Shown piece after piece: positions 47,151 to 60,470 of a stretch of 64,000 nt of DNA. Both the position numbers and the translations under genes were made by a program. A model generated the notes under the pieces. That model did not search any database. It was given only the letters and a program-made list of their open reading frames with translations, and was not told the DNA's origin. Within the stretch, counting starts at the first letter, position 1; every line of letters begins with the position of its first letter. Source of the stretch: Kuschelorhynchus macadamiae (Eukaryota > Arthropoda > Insecta > Coleoptera > Curculionidae); assembly GCA_030620095.1 (NCBI GenBank), contig JAUTXW010000600.1, positions 124,001 through 188,000 of the forward strand. Reading direction: 5' to 3'.

Positions 47151-48030
47151 TAGATATAGTATAGTATAGTAGATAAATATGCCCAAGCCATTATCTACTA
47201 GATAAAAACGCAATTCGATATTAACTAAACTAAGACACTATTTTTCACCTATGGTCCTTACTTAAACGAGCTGAATTTAAATAATTTCCTAACTATTTTC
47301 GAACAGTATAATGAAAAACCTAAAATGGAATTCACAGCATTTCACGAAAAAGTCTATAAAACTGCCTACCAAAGACAATCCGAAAATACCCTAAAACAAA
47401 ATAAGAATACTGAGCAACCTCCAGAAATTTAATTAGACCAAACGGTGTACCGAAAAAATACTCTACAAAATGAACCCCTAGTATATACCCACAAAAGTTA
47501 CTAAAATTGGTCAAAGCAAAGTGACAGGTATATCTAAGAAAAAACCAGTAACAGCACAAATTAGAACGATCAAGAGCCTTAAAAAAAATTCTCTTTCTTT
47601 TCAGCCTACCGATCCCGACCATATCGAGCATATTGAACCCATGCCTAGCACTTCAGGCACACAAACTCCCAAAGAATGGATGGAAGATATCGTCATCTTT
47701 AGTAATAAGTCATTCGTCATCTTTAGTAATAAGTCATTAATCCTACTACATATATACCATTTAACATAACTAAACTTAATTATACGTTAGATAATTTATA
47801 CAGTAATATTGTAAAAATAGGTGAATTAGTAAATAATCAGAATATTAATTTTACGAAAATACAATTTGAGCATGTGTCCAAGGCTTTAAACAACACATGA
47901 CACTATGAAAAATTGAATTTTTATGATATAGAAAGTTTACATAAAAATCGCAGAAAGCGAGGTTTAACAAACTATTTAGTTATTTATATATATATACACA
48001 TTTCGGAGGTTTCGGAAATTTATTGTTTTC
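47151..48030 (+). pseudogene. Errantivirus integrase end/env remnant, unit 3
   Basis: One of the two fuller copies of the integrase C-terminal tail (with 54781-55475): open for 82 codons over 47521-47769 (KKKPVTAQIRTIKSLKKN ... STSGTQTPKEWMED). The env-like fragment has its basic site near 47955-47970. A CGTCATCTTTAGTAATAAGT stretch is duplicated at about 47690-47737. Frames are broken. Confidence 0.65.
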
Positions 48031-48970
48031 TTTTTCAAGGCTACAATATAAAACAGTGCTTATATAATGGATGTTAGTGTAGGCATTTTTCACAAATATA
48101 AGAGGCAATATAAAAAAAATTATAACATTCTATTGAATAATTCCAATCCTAAATGGTTTCTTAACAAATTTTTGCACAATTCTATTAACACAACAATACT
48201 ATCTCCGTAAATCAGTGCTGCTGTAACAAATAGAAATCAAAATCCGACTCTGTCACCCAGCATCTGTGCCTTTTTAACTAAAACTAGTCAACTAGTTGAA
48301 GGACTAGCGCCAAAATAGTGGGTCCAAAGTAGGTCGCATCTAAAATAAAAGGACCGCAACTAATGAACCAAAATACGAACAGCAATCAAGCTTTGGCACT
48401 AAATAATTGTAGTATTCGATGTAAGTCGGGATTGGGTCAAGGATATTTTTCCTCTGCCGGTAGTTTTTTCAAAGTTCTCGTTGATGACTTCTTGCAGAGA
48501 CTTCAAAGGGATTGTCCTTTTGCTTCCTTGCCTTTGCCACAGATATATAAATAGTAATAATATGCATATAAATACTATGAATGCAATCATAAAAACAACA
48601 TGTGTTTTTTGTTGAGGAACAGGATTCTGAAAATATATGGGTTCAATAATATTTTCTTGGATTTTTTTCGGATTCTCTGATTTGCAGATTGAGTTATTAA
48701 TTTGTATTTTTGATTTTTATGAACTCTGGTAGATTTATTGATACATTATTTATAGCCAGAGAGTACTTGTGTTGATTTATAATAACATCACATTGGCTCT
48801 GTATATAACCTTGAAGAATAATTTTTTGAAACTGGAAACAATTTTCGTAAATTGTTTCTTAGGTTTTGGTACAGAGAAGCAGAGAGTTTTTATTGGTCAA
48901 TGTTTGCACTTGATAGTTATTTTTAACAGTGGCGTACTGAAAATTTTTGGTCAAGGAACAACTGTTATTA
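48031..48970 (+). other. Macro-repeat spacer, unit 3
   Basis: Shortened copy of the spacer; several segments of 20-40 bp are absent (near 48195 and 48285). It joins Tigger sequence abruptly at about 48966, so the Tigger left part is deleted here. Confidence 0.55.
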
Positions 48971-49620
48971 TACCCAAATGAAAACACGAATTCTACAACC
49001 CGCAGATGTTTCGGTTTTTCGCCCAATTAAGTGTAGCCATTGTTGATGAAGAAAAAATCAATAATTTTGGTAGTACAAATCCTGACGTGATAACTGAAGA
49101 AAATGAAGACACTTTTCTACTGTATAAGGTTTGGCAGGCTTTTAAACATCCAACTAGATCCAGTTAGTTGGTTAATTAGAGAAAATGATAAAAATGAGAA
49201 AAAAGTATAAGGTTTGGCATGCTTTTAAACATCCAATTAGATCCAACTTGCGAGAAACATCTGAAGTTAATCCAGAAGAGTCATTTTTACGGGCTGAAGT
49301 TATGGACTTCAGAGACATATAAATCAAATCGCAGAACAAACTTTAAATGAGACAGTATATGGTAAAGATGAAAGTCAACAGCTAATTGGCACCCAAAATT
49401 TAATGCAACAGCAACAATGACCAAGTAAATTTAACCGTAGACATGGCTGTTGAAGTAGAAAATAACAATGACAATCAAAATAACGATGAGAAACAAAACA
49501 ACAAAAAAAGAACTTAGTAATGCCTAAAACACCAGAACGTAAAGCCTAAAGAAATAACTTCAGAAAAATATAAAAACCTGTTTAAAGGAAAAAATGAGAA
49601 AAAGAGAAAGTTGGAAGAAG
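48971..49620 (+). pseudogene. Tigger/pogo C-terminal remnant, rearranged, unit 3
   Basis: Begins at ATACCCAAATG, then skips to VDEEKINNFGSTNPDVITEENED (about 49045). A block ending in TAAACATCCAA...GATCCA appears twice (about 49126 and 49208), separated by a 40-bp segment also found in units 1 and 2. It ends in a Lys/Asn-rich tail. Joined at about 49620 directly to the mariner core. Confidence 0.72.
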
Positions 49621-49981
49621 AAAGTTTGGATCGGTATCATATGCGACTATTTAATTGGACCATTTAACTGTTATAGTAAGTTTCTTCAAAATGATTTACC
49701 TTTACTTCTTGAAGATGTTCCTCTTCAGTTACGCCAACAACATTGGTTTATGCGTGATGGTGCTCCAGCCCACTTTAGCATATTGGATCGTGAGTATTTA
49801 GATAGTGCCTACAAAAATCGTTGTAGGACCACAATTCAGCCTAGATTTCTAATGTGGGGGCACCTGAAAACGCTAGTTTATAGTACACCAACTAAAACAT
49901 TAGAGCAACTAAGAAGTAAAATTATTGATGCATAGATAGATACCCTTAAAGTTATGACATGCCATTAAGTAACACCCTGTA
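49621..49981 (+). pseudogene. Tc1/mariner remnant, unit 3
   Basis: Only the second half remains: WIGIICDYLIGPFN, MRDGAPAHFS, then WGHLKTLVYSTPTKT in frame to a stop at 49935, and an ACACCCTGTA end near 49973. The N-terminus and first Asp are missing. Confidence 0.8.
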
Positions 49982-50129
49982 CTTCTTAATATAAATCGAT
50001 ATGTTATTGCCATATATTAAAAAATATATCGCAACCAAAAATAAATGACATAAATGGTGATATTATGACATTATTTTCGTAAAAACTAAGTCGGGGGAAA
50101 TTTCGACTGAAATGTCTAAGATCATTTAT

Positions 50130-52678
50130 AAAATTTCCAAAAAAATATAAAAAGTTAATCAAAAATTTATCAACCCGCAAAGATTATTTTTGTTTTAAGT
50201 TTCTCTAAACCTCGCGCCGTTCTGCTTAAAAAACCTTACATAGCAATGTCAATCTTAATCCAAACAACCGATCAGCAAGGCCCACAGACATTTTTGAGTT
50301 GAAAGCGGTTATAGCATTGCTTTATTCGATGTCAAAAAACAGTAGGGTGAATGCCTGTGGCACCTCAATGGAAATATTTCGTTTGACGATGTCTTTTAAA
50401 AGGTTTAGATTTTTATTGTTATATATCCGTTTTGACAATAAAAATACTAGATCTTAGAGACAAAAACATGATAAACTAGCACCAATCCGGGAAACCTTTG
50501 ATGCATTTAATTCAAATTTCACTAAATATTTTTGCATTTCCGAGTTTACAACAGTGGACGAAATGTTGGTGGCATTCCCTGGCAGTTTCGAGTATATATG
50601 CCCAATAAACCAAACCGATATGGAATCAAACTATATAGTCTAGTGTGCGCAAAACTGTTTTACACTACGAATATGAAAATTTTTGTTGGGCAACAGCCGA
50701 ATGGACCTTATAAGGTTCAAACTGATAATGTGTGTCCTGCCTCGTCTTTGTCGCCCCATTTCAGGAAGCAGTAGAAACATTACAATGGACAACTTCTTTA
50801 CCAGTATGGCTATTGGAAAGACACTTTTGACAAATGATAAACTCACGATCCTTGGCACCATTAGAAAAAATAGAGGGTAACTTCCAATAGAATTTGCTCA
50901 ACCTTCCAAATGACCAGAGAAGACAAGCATGTTTGCATTCCAAGACCCAGCAACAATTACATCTTATATACCCAGAAAAAATAAAAATGTTTTCTTATTA
51001 TGAACAATGCAACATAATGAGGAAGCAACTGGAAAACCACAAATTATCGCATCCCTGTTCTACAAAATAATGAAAACCAGGTAGTACATTATAATACAGT
51101 TCAAGAACTACATCGAAAACTCCCCTCCCACTCTCACACACTTGGACTGTCATATATCCATTTGTGTCGAACGGAACGTGTTACGTTTAACAAGTTCGGA
51201 TTGATTTATTAATTTGTATTTGTGTTTATATCGAAAACGAAAATCACACATACTCTGTGCGATGTCGAAAATTTTATAAAAATAATATTCTTAAGTACAA
51301 AACATGATATATTAACAAAGTATCGAAGGATATAAAATGAGCCTGTATTCACTAATAAAATTAAATCATATTAAATTAATAAGCATTTTTTTGTTATATG
51401 ATAAATGGTAAATTATGCAATATGGAAGTGGTGTGAAAATAAAAACATCTTACATAAACTCCAAAGAACGTGTTTATTATATAATGAAAAAAAAAAAAAT
51501 AAAAAATACATGCATAATTAATAAAACTATTTCTGACCTAATTCGGGTAAAAAACATTATTTGAACAGCTTTTAATAATTTAAGTTTTTAGTTACAAGTA
51601 ATTATGTAATGATAAAAAATTTGGTATGATAACAAATTTGCCTTATACAATAATATATATATATATTGTTACCATAATTAATAAGCATAAATTTAGTTTT
51701 ATATATCATAAATACATTTATTTGTTTACTTTACTAAAATGCATTTATATATGCGTATATATAATTAGGGTGCAAACAAAACGAATTTCATTAAAAAGAA
51801 AATAAAAATATTCACATTGTTAGAGCCTTATTTAAATTGCCACATTCAGGTATCTCTTAAATCTACCTGGTTTTCATTATTTTGTAGAACAGGGAAGCGA
51901 AACACTAATTAATGGATCAAACGACTTATGTTTAGGCTGTTTAAAGTTGAAATTATGTGAGCATTGTTCTACAAAATAATTCCCATGCACCTGCTTCCCC
52001 TTGTTTATAAATTTGGCAATTTATTGCGTACTCCACCATGGATATAATGACAGTCCAAGTGTGTGAGAGTGGGAGGGGAGTTTTCGATGTAGTTCTGAAC
52101 TGTGTGGCCCGCCGCGCCGTGCGCTAAAAATGTACTACCTGGTTTTCATTATTTTGTAGAACAGGGATGCTCACATAATTTGGATCGAACTTCCTTAAGG
52201 TAAGTCGTTTGATCCATTAATTATAATGGATTACAATAAATCAAAAGAAGGGGTTGATACAGTGGACAAGATGTGTGCGGCCTATGATTGTGCCAGAGCT
52301 ACTTACTCATCGCTGGCCAATGGTTGTACTTTATATGCAACTAAATATAGCTGGGATAAACTCATTCATTATTTTCAAGAGCAATTCAAAATATTTAGAC
52401 AATACACCTCGAAGAATATTCCTGGAGAATCTTGGCATGCAGTACTAGACGTACACTTACGACGAAGAGCTGCTAATAATCGGATAGCACGTTCCATCAA
52501 ACTCCGCCTTTTACGTTTACCTCAACAAGAAGAATTACCCGATCCACAAACTCAAACCAACAGAAGACGCTGCTTTTATTCTGATAGACAAAAAATAGAC
52601 CTACGAGGTTTAGCTGTGTATCCTGTAAGAAAAACCTATTTGTTTCGAACATGCCAAGAACATCAAGAACATGTGTAA
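50130..52678 (+). pseudogene. piggyBac-type transposase remnant, unit 3, split by a foldback element
   Basis: The N-terminal acidic exon is deleted (a jump at about 50237). Core blocks TVDEML (about 50555), MDNFFTS (about 50786) and, after the 51049-52224 insertion, GVDTVDKM (about 52251) follow. This copy keeps the best C-terminal tail of the + strand units (RRCFYSDRQKIDLRGLAVYP then a Cys), ending at 52678. Frameshifts near 50730 and 52300. Confidence 0.85.
51049..52224. mobile_element. Foldback/MITE cluster with long inverted repeats in piggyBac unit 3
   Basis: GCATCCCTGTTCTACAAAAT at 51049 is mirrored at the end at 52170, and the arms pair for about 140 bp apart from a GC-rich 25-bp insertion in the right arm (about 52097-52122). 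A variant end (ending GAACAGGGAAGC) sits at about 51862-51898. The segment 51905-51963, starting AATTAATGGATCAAACGAC, recurs inverted at 52171-52224. This looks like two related inverted-repeat elements, one beside or inside the other. No ORF; other units lack the insertion. Confidence 0.85.
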
Positions 52679-52739
52679 TGACTGTTTGACTGGTAACGGC
52701 ACTTTCACCAGTCAGACAGTCATTGATAGATTGATTTTA

Positions 52740-53400
52740 GTTAAAAATCCTTTTTTAAAATTTAGGTTAGTTTTGGTTATTTCTATTTTTGTTTTTCAAA
52801 ATGCTATCATTCATTTGTTTTCGGTTACGTATTTAATGTAATTTACAAACTGTAATTACAGTTTTAAGCTTTGTTTCAGATTAAAGATTTTTTGGAATTT
52901 TTCGTTCTGCTTGCAAAGAACGAATCACAAATAATCATTGGAGCATTGCCTTAAAAGTACTTCTTTTGCATTTGACGGACAAATGCATAAAGAAAAAGAT
53001 GGTGCTCCAATGTAATTCTCGCTATCACCAGTAGTTGCAAATTTATATAGGATATACTTCGAGGAAAAAGCTCTTGAGAAAGCAAACTTGAAGCCCAAAT
53101 TATAAATTAAAAAACTGCATAACGAATATTTTGAATACACTGTGTATAGAAAATCAACAGATATTTAACTGCGAGATCACATCATCACCCAGCACATATT
53201 CAAGCAGTAGCCAACGTTCTAATCAATCAATCCGTGCGATAAACTGAAACACAGACGAGAAAAAACGAACTTAATATAATATCTGGTGCTTTAAAGTCTA
53301 TACAAATCGCACTATATAGAAAGCTTAAGGGCACAGCTCAGAATCGGAAGAATTCTTAGAAAACACAACATACAAACACTGTATCAAACCTAACCTACTA
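52740..53400 (+). pseudogene. Penelope-like RT remnant, unit 3
   Basis: Shortened copy: the block before YVDD is present (about 52995-53100), but about 160 bp including the YVDD motif itself are deleted near 53107. The uninterrupted hAT target is at about 53178. Confidence 0.66.
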
Positions 53401-54780
53401 AAATAGAAGCCCTTCAACGTTATCACATTCCCAAAACTTAAAGAAATCAAGGCCGTTTTGGGATTAGTAGCATATTATCGGAGATTTATTAAAAACTTTT
53501 AAAAAATAACTTTTCATATAACTAAATGCCTACGAAAAGGAAGGGAAATAAACATTGGTAATCAAGAATAAAAAAATGCATTTTTAAAATGCAAATAGTT
53601 TATTTCGGATACCCCGATTTCACTAAACCTTTCAAGCTTACAACATATGCTTCTAATATAGCTATATAACATCCTATTACATATTACTTTCGAACTCTTA
53701 ATTCCGCAGAAAAAAACTACTCTGCTATAAAGAAAGAACTTTTAGCCATATTCGGCTAATCACTTCCGACCCTATTTATATGGCCAAAAATTCATTATAC
53801 AAACCGACCAAAACCCTTTAGTATGGTTTTTCAAAATCAAAGATCCCAACGCCCGCCTAACTGGAGGGAAATTAAAAATGAGTTTACTTACGAAATAAAG
53901 TACAAAAGAAGAAGGGAACATTTTGTAGCCAACGCCCTCTCACGCATTAACCTTAATGTACACGAAACAAACGACGCACAAACGAATGCCCCTAACGCAG
54001 ACACAATGTAGCCAATCTCACCGATTTTGACCTAGTCGATTTTGTATTAAATCAAGATTATGAAAACCCTTCAGAAGAACTACCTGAGAATTATCCTAAT
54101 CCTCCCGCAAACCCAAATGCAAATGATGCATATTCCAACACTACTGTTCATTCAAATAATGATACTCTTGGAAAATACCTTCCTATATCAGAATTACCCG
54201 TAAATTATGCATCTAAACAACGACTACGGCGAAGAATACAAACACATTCAAAACCCTTTAAAAAGAATCACCATTTCGTTAAAATATCTAAGCCTGACCA
54301 ACAAGAACATATTTTAAAAGTTATAAGGGATATAATAGAACCCAATAATTCATTTATCATTTACATACCTAATCAAGAATAAGAAGTGGAATTTCAACGA
54401 ATAGTTTGAGAAAATTTAGAGCCAAGCGAAAAACTTATATTTTCAAACTCCTACCTAATTGACTTAATAAACGCTATGCAACAAAAGGAAATAATTGCTA
54501 ATTATCATCAAAATAAGCACAACGGGATCACAGAAACGTATACTCATATAAAAAACAAAAACATTACTGGCCAAAATTAAGAGACTCCATTACTAGTTAC
54601 ATAAATTCCTGCGAAATATGCTTGCAAAATAAGTATGAAAAGCACCCGTACAAAGGTCCCTTACTTTCAGAAAAACCATTAAAAACATTTTATTTAGATA
54701 TTTGTCAATTTTCTAACTGCCAATTTCCCACCATTAAAGACTCATTCTCTAAATATGCCCAAGCCTATTATATACTAGAT
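53401..54780 (+). pseudogene. Errantivirus/gypsy pol remnant, unit 3
   Basis: RT end, RNase H (REHFVANALSRI near 53916), acidic connector frameshifted near 54003, integrase finger near 54610. Very close to the copy at 29880-31254. Confidence 0.77.
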
Positions 54781-55475
54781 ATAGTATAGTATAGTAGATA
54801 AATATGCCCAAGCCATTATCTAATAGATAAAAACGCAATTCGATATTAAATAAACTAAGACAATATTTTTCACCTATGGTCCTTACTTAAACGAGCTGAA
54901 TTTAAATAATTTCCTATTTTCGAACAGTATAATGAAAAACCTAAAATGGAATTCACAGCATTTCACGAAAAAGTCTATAAAACTGCCTACCAAAGACAAT
55001 CCGAAAATACCCTAAAACAAAATAAGAATACTGAGCAACCTCCAGAAATTTAATTAGACCAAACGGTGTACCGAAAAAATACTCTACAAAATGAACCCCA
55101 AGTATATACCCACAAAAGTTACTAAAATTGGTCAAAGCAAAGTGACAGGTATATCTAAGAAAAAACCAGTAACAGCACAAATTAGAATGATCAAGAGACT
55201 TAAAAAAAATTCTCTTTCTTTTCAGCCTACCGATCCCGACCATATCGAGCATATTGAACCCATGCCAAGCACATCAGGCACACAAACTCCCAAAGAATGG
55301 ATGGAAGATATCTCGTCATCTTTAGTAATAAGTCATTAATCCTACTACATATATACCATTTAACATAACTAAATTTAATTATACGTTAGATAATTTATAC
55401 AGTAATGTTGTAAAAATAGGTGAATTAGTAAATAATCAGAATATTAATTTTACGAAAATACAATTTGAGCATGTG
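54781..55475 (+). pseudogene. Errantivirus integrase tail remnant at the inversion edge
   Basis: The integrase C-terminal tail is open for 82 codons at 55091-55339. The copy stops at about 55475, before the env basic site, where the sequence switches to an inverted unit. Confidence 0.68.
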
Positions 55476-57110
55476 CCTTCTCTGTAGCATAAGTGACATA
55501 AAAATCTATGTGGTCTGGAATATGCATTTGATGATGTTTTGGAATGCATTCCTTATGAAATAACTTCGAGCATTCATCACAAACCAAGCGGTATTGAACT
55601 TTAGTGCATTATTTGCGAACTGTACAAGAATTTGTGTGCTGTTTCTGATCCGCTGCTTTTTTATTAAATAGTGCGCGGGTTACTGCCTTAACATTTTGAT
55701 TAACATATAAATCAATGTTCGAACAAGATGGATTATTTTCTTTAACGCGTCATAACTTTTTTCTCATTTTTATCATTTTCTCTAATTAAGCAACTAATTG
55801 GATCTAATTGGATGTTTAAAAGCCTGCCAAACCTCATACAGACAAAATTGTTGATTTTTTCTTCATCAACAATAGCAGAAAAATCTTTATAAGATAAGGT
55901 GGGAAATGCGGAAACTTCTCCAGCTTCTTCGGGCTTAGGGGCAACCGAAGATTGACATTTTCCAACAAGACATTTTGAAAAGTCGATGTTGTCAGCTACA
56001 AAGGGGAAAAGTCCACATATTCTAAAATCATTTATCAGTGTGTCTGGATTTATAGCTGTAGTCACAACATTTTCTAGAATACAGGCAAAGTTTATTTTAG
56101 TTACTACTTCATTAACATGCTCATTGCACCACTTAATTACTTAATTGGGCGAAAAACTGAAACATCTGCGGGTTGTAGAATTCGTGCTGCATTTGGGTAT
56201 AATGAGTTCTATTCTAAGTTCAGAACAAAGTTTGCTAACCTCATAGGTCAGATGTGTTTTATGGCCGTCTAAAAAAAATATTACTGGCAATTCGATGTTT
56301 TCTTTGATCAAGTACGGGTTAAATATATTGGCAACAAATTCAAAAAATACTTCTGACGTCATCCAACCATTCTCACTCTTTGCTATTCCCAACTCCGCTC
56401 GAACACTTAATACAATTTTTTCAGGTATTCGATTTTTCAGGTATGATACCCATAAATTATCACAGGAGGACAAGTTTTTCCATTGTCTGGAAACTTAAAC
56501 ATGACGGTTATAATTTCCTCTGAGCCACCCTGTTCTACAGCATAAACATTCATTTCCCCTTTACCTGTGTGTGCCTGTCGTCCATTAACTGTCCTTCTCC
56601 AATAACTGTGCTGGTTACCCAACATTTTTTTATAAATAATATTCATGTGGGTGTACGCTGGGACGATAGTGTATATGATAATTATCATCTAGTTAAGGGT
56701 GAATTAGCCTCTTGTCACTACAAACAACACTGCCAAATTTCAACAAAATCGACAAGAGGTATTATGAGTTATTAACAAAAAAACCTATTAAAAACTTTGA
56801 CACCCAGTGTCTTAAAGAAAAAAGTCTTTGAGAAAAATATTTACAAGAACCATTACTGCAAAATTCAATTTGATGCGACTGGCGGTATTATAAAAAAAGA
56901 TCCAATACCCGGACGGCGCAACATCTAACTTGATATGTTTATAACATAGTAGTTAAGAATCCGACTATACAGAAGCAGTATTGTGTAGGATCTATGTTAA
57001 TAAATATGAATAATAACATTTTTATCAGCACTTGGCTAAATTTTTGGATTAAAGATGCTCAGTGCTTTTTGTTTGAATTTGTTACCGACAGGTCACTTGC
57101 TGTGAATTAT
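55476..57110 (-). pseudogene. Tigger/pogo remnant, inverted unit
   Basis: Reads right to left: acidic/DDE part (from about 56560), FLDGHKTH (about 56265), the frameshift shared with units 1 and 2, then the C-terminal frame 56065-55742 and the PHD-type finger (from about 55640). The reverse-oriented mariner 3' remnant (plus strand here) is at about 56690-56830. The MULE site (about 56655) is empty. Confidence 0.8.
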
Positions 57111-57600
57111 ATATTATTTAAAATTTGTATATCCAATACCGAATGAGGAATCCAAACTCCTTGTAAGTCCTAGCAAATACTACTGCAACGAATTATGGTA
57201 CGATCATTGTGAAGCAATCAATTCGAAATGGATTTGCCTTGGCGCAATTGATAACAGTTGTCCCTTGACCAAAAATTTTTAGTATGCAACTGTTAAAAAT
57301 AACTATCAAGTGCATACAATGACCAATAAAGACTGTCTGCTTCTCTCTACCAAAACCTAAGAAACAATTTACGAAAATTGTTTCCAGTTTCAAAAAATTA
57401 TTCTTCAAGGTTATAAACAGAACCAATGTGATGTTATTATAAATTAAAACAAGTACTCTCTGGCTATAAATAATGTATCAATACTTCTACCAGAGATCGT
57501 AAAAATCAAAAATACAAATTAATAACTCAATCTGCAAATCAGGCATCTAGAGAATCCGAAAAAAATTCTAGAAGATATTATTGAACCCATATATTTTCAG
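57111..57600 (-). other. Macro-repeat spacer, inverted unit
   Basis: Reverse complement of the part of the spacer nearest Tigger (compare 19075-19560). It ends at the GAACAGGATTCTG box, where an internal deletion joins it to errantivirus pol. No gene. Confidence 0.6.
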
Positions 57601-58110
57601 AATCCTGTTCCTCCTGGTGATTCTTTTTAAAGGGTTTTGAATGTGTTTGTATTCTTCGCCGTAGTCGCTGGTTAGATGCATAATTTACGGGTAATTCTGA
57701 TATAGGAAGGTATTTTCCTTGAGTATCATTATTTAAATGAACAGTAATGTTGGAATATGCATCACTTGCATTTGGGTTTGCGGGAGGATTAGGATAATTC
57801 TCAGGTAGTTCTTCTGAAGGGTTTTCATACTCTTGATTTAATACAAAATCGACTAGGTCAAAATCGGTGAGATTGGTTACATTGTCGTCTGCGTTAGGGG
57901 CATTCGTTTCAGCGTCGTTTGTTTCGTATACATTAAGGTTGATGCGTGAGAGGGCGTCGGCTACAAAATTTTCCCTTCCTCTCTTGTACTTTATTTCGTA
58001 AGTAAACTCATCCAATTTTAATTTCCCTCGGGTTAGACAGAAGTTGGGATCTTTGATTTTGAAAAGCCATACTAATAGGTTTTGGTCGGTTTGTATAATG
58101 AATTTTTGGC
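57601..58110 (-). pseudogene. Errantivirus RNase H end and connector, inverted and fused
   Basis: REN(F/V)ADALSRI-type RNase H end (about 57960) plus the acidic connector, in a frame of 145 codons (58015-57578). Its last residues come from spacer sequence because integrase, env and most of the spacer are deleted at about 57612. This is the longest open piece of this element in the window, but it is a deletion product. Confidence 0.75.
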
Positions 58111-58680
58111 CATATGAATATGCAGTTATGCAGTTATGCAGTTTTGTGATCAGAAAATTTAAAAATGGACTCTAAGTAAATTGGAAAATTTTCAAGCTCT
58201 GTATGACCATGTCATATAATAAATATTTAAAACTATTTTTTGGGTTTTTCGCCAATCATGTTTTAATTCATGAATCAGCCACTACAATGTCGTAAATATA
58301 TAGTTAATATGTCATCTACATAACGAATTCATAATTTTGGCTTCAAGCTTGCTTTCTCAAGAGCTTCTTCCTCGAAGTATATCATAAATAAATTTGTTAC
58401 TACTGGTGATGGCGAGGACTTCATCGGAGCACCATCTTTTTCTTTATGCATTTGCCCGTCAAATGCAAAACAAGTATTTTTAAGGCAATGCTCCAATGCT
58501 TATTTGTGCCTCGTTCTTTGCAATAACTTAAAACTGTAATTACAGCTTGTAAATTACAATAAATACGGAACCAAAAACCTATGAATGATAGCATTTTGAA
58601 AAACAAAATTAGAAATAACGAAAACTAACCTAACCTAATCTAAATTTTAAAAATGGATTTTTAACTAAAATCAATCAATC
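58111..58680 (-). pseudogene. Penelope-like RT remnant, inverted unit
   Basis: Reverse complement of the RT remnant, with the YVDD region near 58310. The RNase H start and RT end of the errantivirus that normally separate it from pol are deleted at about 58130. TTAGG-type units near 58628 mark its 5' edge. Confidence 0.66.
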
Positions 58681-58689
58681 AATGACTGT

Positions 58690-60470
58690 TTGACGGGTGA
58701 AAGTGGCGTCACCAGTTAAACAGTCATTACACATGTAGTTGGCATGTTCCAAACAAATAGGTTTTTTTTACAGGATACACAGCTAAATCTGGTAGGTCTA
58801 TTTTTTGTCTATCAGAAAGCAGCGTCTTCTGTTGGTTTGAGTTTGTGGATCGGGTAATTCTTCTTGTTGAGGTAAACGTAAAGGGCGGATTCGGATGGAA
58901 CGTGGTATCCGAATATTAGCAGCTCTTCGTCGTAAGTGTTCGTCTAGTAACTGCATGCCAAGATTCTCCAAGAATATTCTTCGAGGTGTATTGTCTAAAT
59001 ACTTTGAATTGCTCTTGAAAATAATGAATGAGTTTATCTCAGCTATATTTAGTTGCATATAAAGTACAACCATTGGCCAGCGACGAGTAACTCTGGCACG
59101 ATCATAGGCCGCACACATCTTGTCCACTGTATCAACCCCTTCTTTTGATTTATTGTAATCAATTATAATTTGTGGTTTTCCAGTTGCTTCTTCATTATAG
59201 TGCATTGTTGATAATAAGAAAACATTTTTATTTTTTCTGGGTATATAAGATATTAATAATTGTTGCTTGGTTTTGGAATGTAAACATGCTTGTCTTCTCT
59301 GGTCGTTTGGCAGGTTGAGTAAATTCTAGTGGAACTAACCTTCTATTTTTTCAAATTGTACCAAGGATCGTGAGTTTATCATTTGGCAAAAGCGTCTTTG
59401 CAACAGCCATACTGGTAAGGAAGTTGTCCATTGTAATGTTTCTACTGCTTCCTGGAATGGGGCGACAAAGACGAGGCAGGAGAGACACATTATCAGTTGA
59501 AACTTTATATGGTCCATTGGGCTGTTCCTCAACAAAAACTTCCATATTCGCAGTGTAAAATAGTTTTGCGCACACTAGACTATATTTTGATTCCATATCG
59601 GTTTGGTTTATTGGGCATATATACTGGAAAGTCCAACGGAATGCCACCAGCATTTCGTCCACTGTTGTAAACTCGGAAATGCAAAAATATTTAGTTAAAT
59701 TTGAATTAAATGCGTTAAAGGATTTCAGGATACATGCTAGTTTATCATGTTTTTGTCTCTCTGCTCTAGTATTTTGATTGTCAAAACGGATATATAGCAG
59801 TAAACATCTAAACCTTTCAAGAGACATCGTCAAACGAAATATTATTTCCATTGAGGTTCCAGAGGCTTCTACTGTTTTTTGACATCGAATTAAGCAACCC
59901 TATAAGCGCTTTCAGCTCAAAAATGTCTGTGGGCCTTGCTGATCGGTTGTTTGGATCGTTGGATTGGTTGTTTGGATTAAGATTGACATTGCTGTGTAGA
60001 TATTTGTATTAAAAATGCCTTGCAACATATCACTGGTGAAAAAAAATTCCACATCTCTGCGGCAGATGTTAAACTTTTTGCGTTTCCCTTAACTCCAGTG
60101 AGAAACTTAATAATATTTACAGCGCTTGTCCTCACCTGACGATTTCCTGGATGCTTTCTCCACTTGGTCTTGTCATCTTTTCCAATATAACATGGAACTT
60201 TTTCATGCTCCAATTTGTCCAATATTTCATTTGGTAAATCCAAAGTTTCATCTGGGTAATCAATATCTTGCTCATTATCGGTGTTGTGAACTTCAATCTC
60301 TTCATTATCGTCCTACAAACTCGCGTCGTCGTCACATGCCACGTCATATGAATGCAACAAGTTCATGGTGTTTCCAGAATTGTTAGGGTTCTTTAAGCAG
60401 AACCGGCGCGAGGTTTATATTTATTATTAACTTAAAACAAAAATAATTTTTGCGGGTTGATACGCGGGAC
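58690..60470 (-). pseudogene. piggyBac-type transposase remnant, inverted unit
   Basis: N-terminal part 60347-59977, middle 59851-59351 with TVDEML, PNGPYKV and TMDNFLTS, and C-terminal part 59205-58798 with GVDTVDKM. The middle is one 166-codon frame, longer than in any + strand unit, so this copy is the best guide to the ancestral core. Breaks lie near 59977, 59350 and 58798. Confidence 0.87.
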
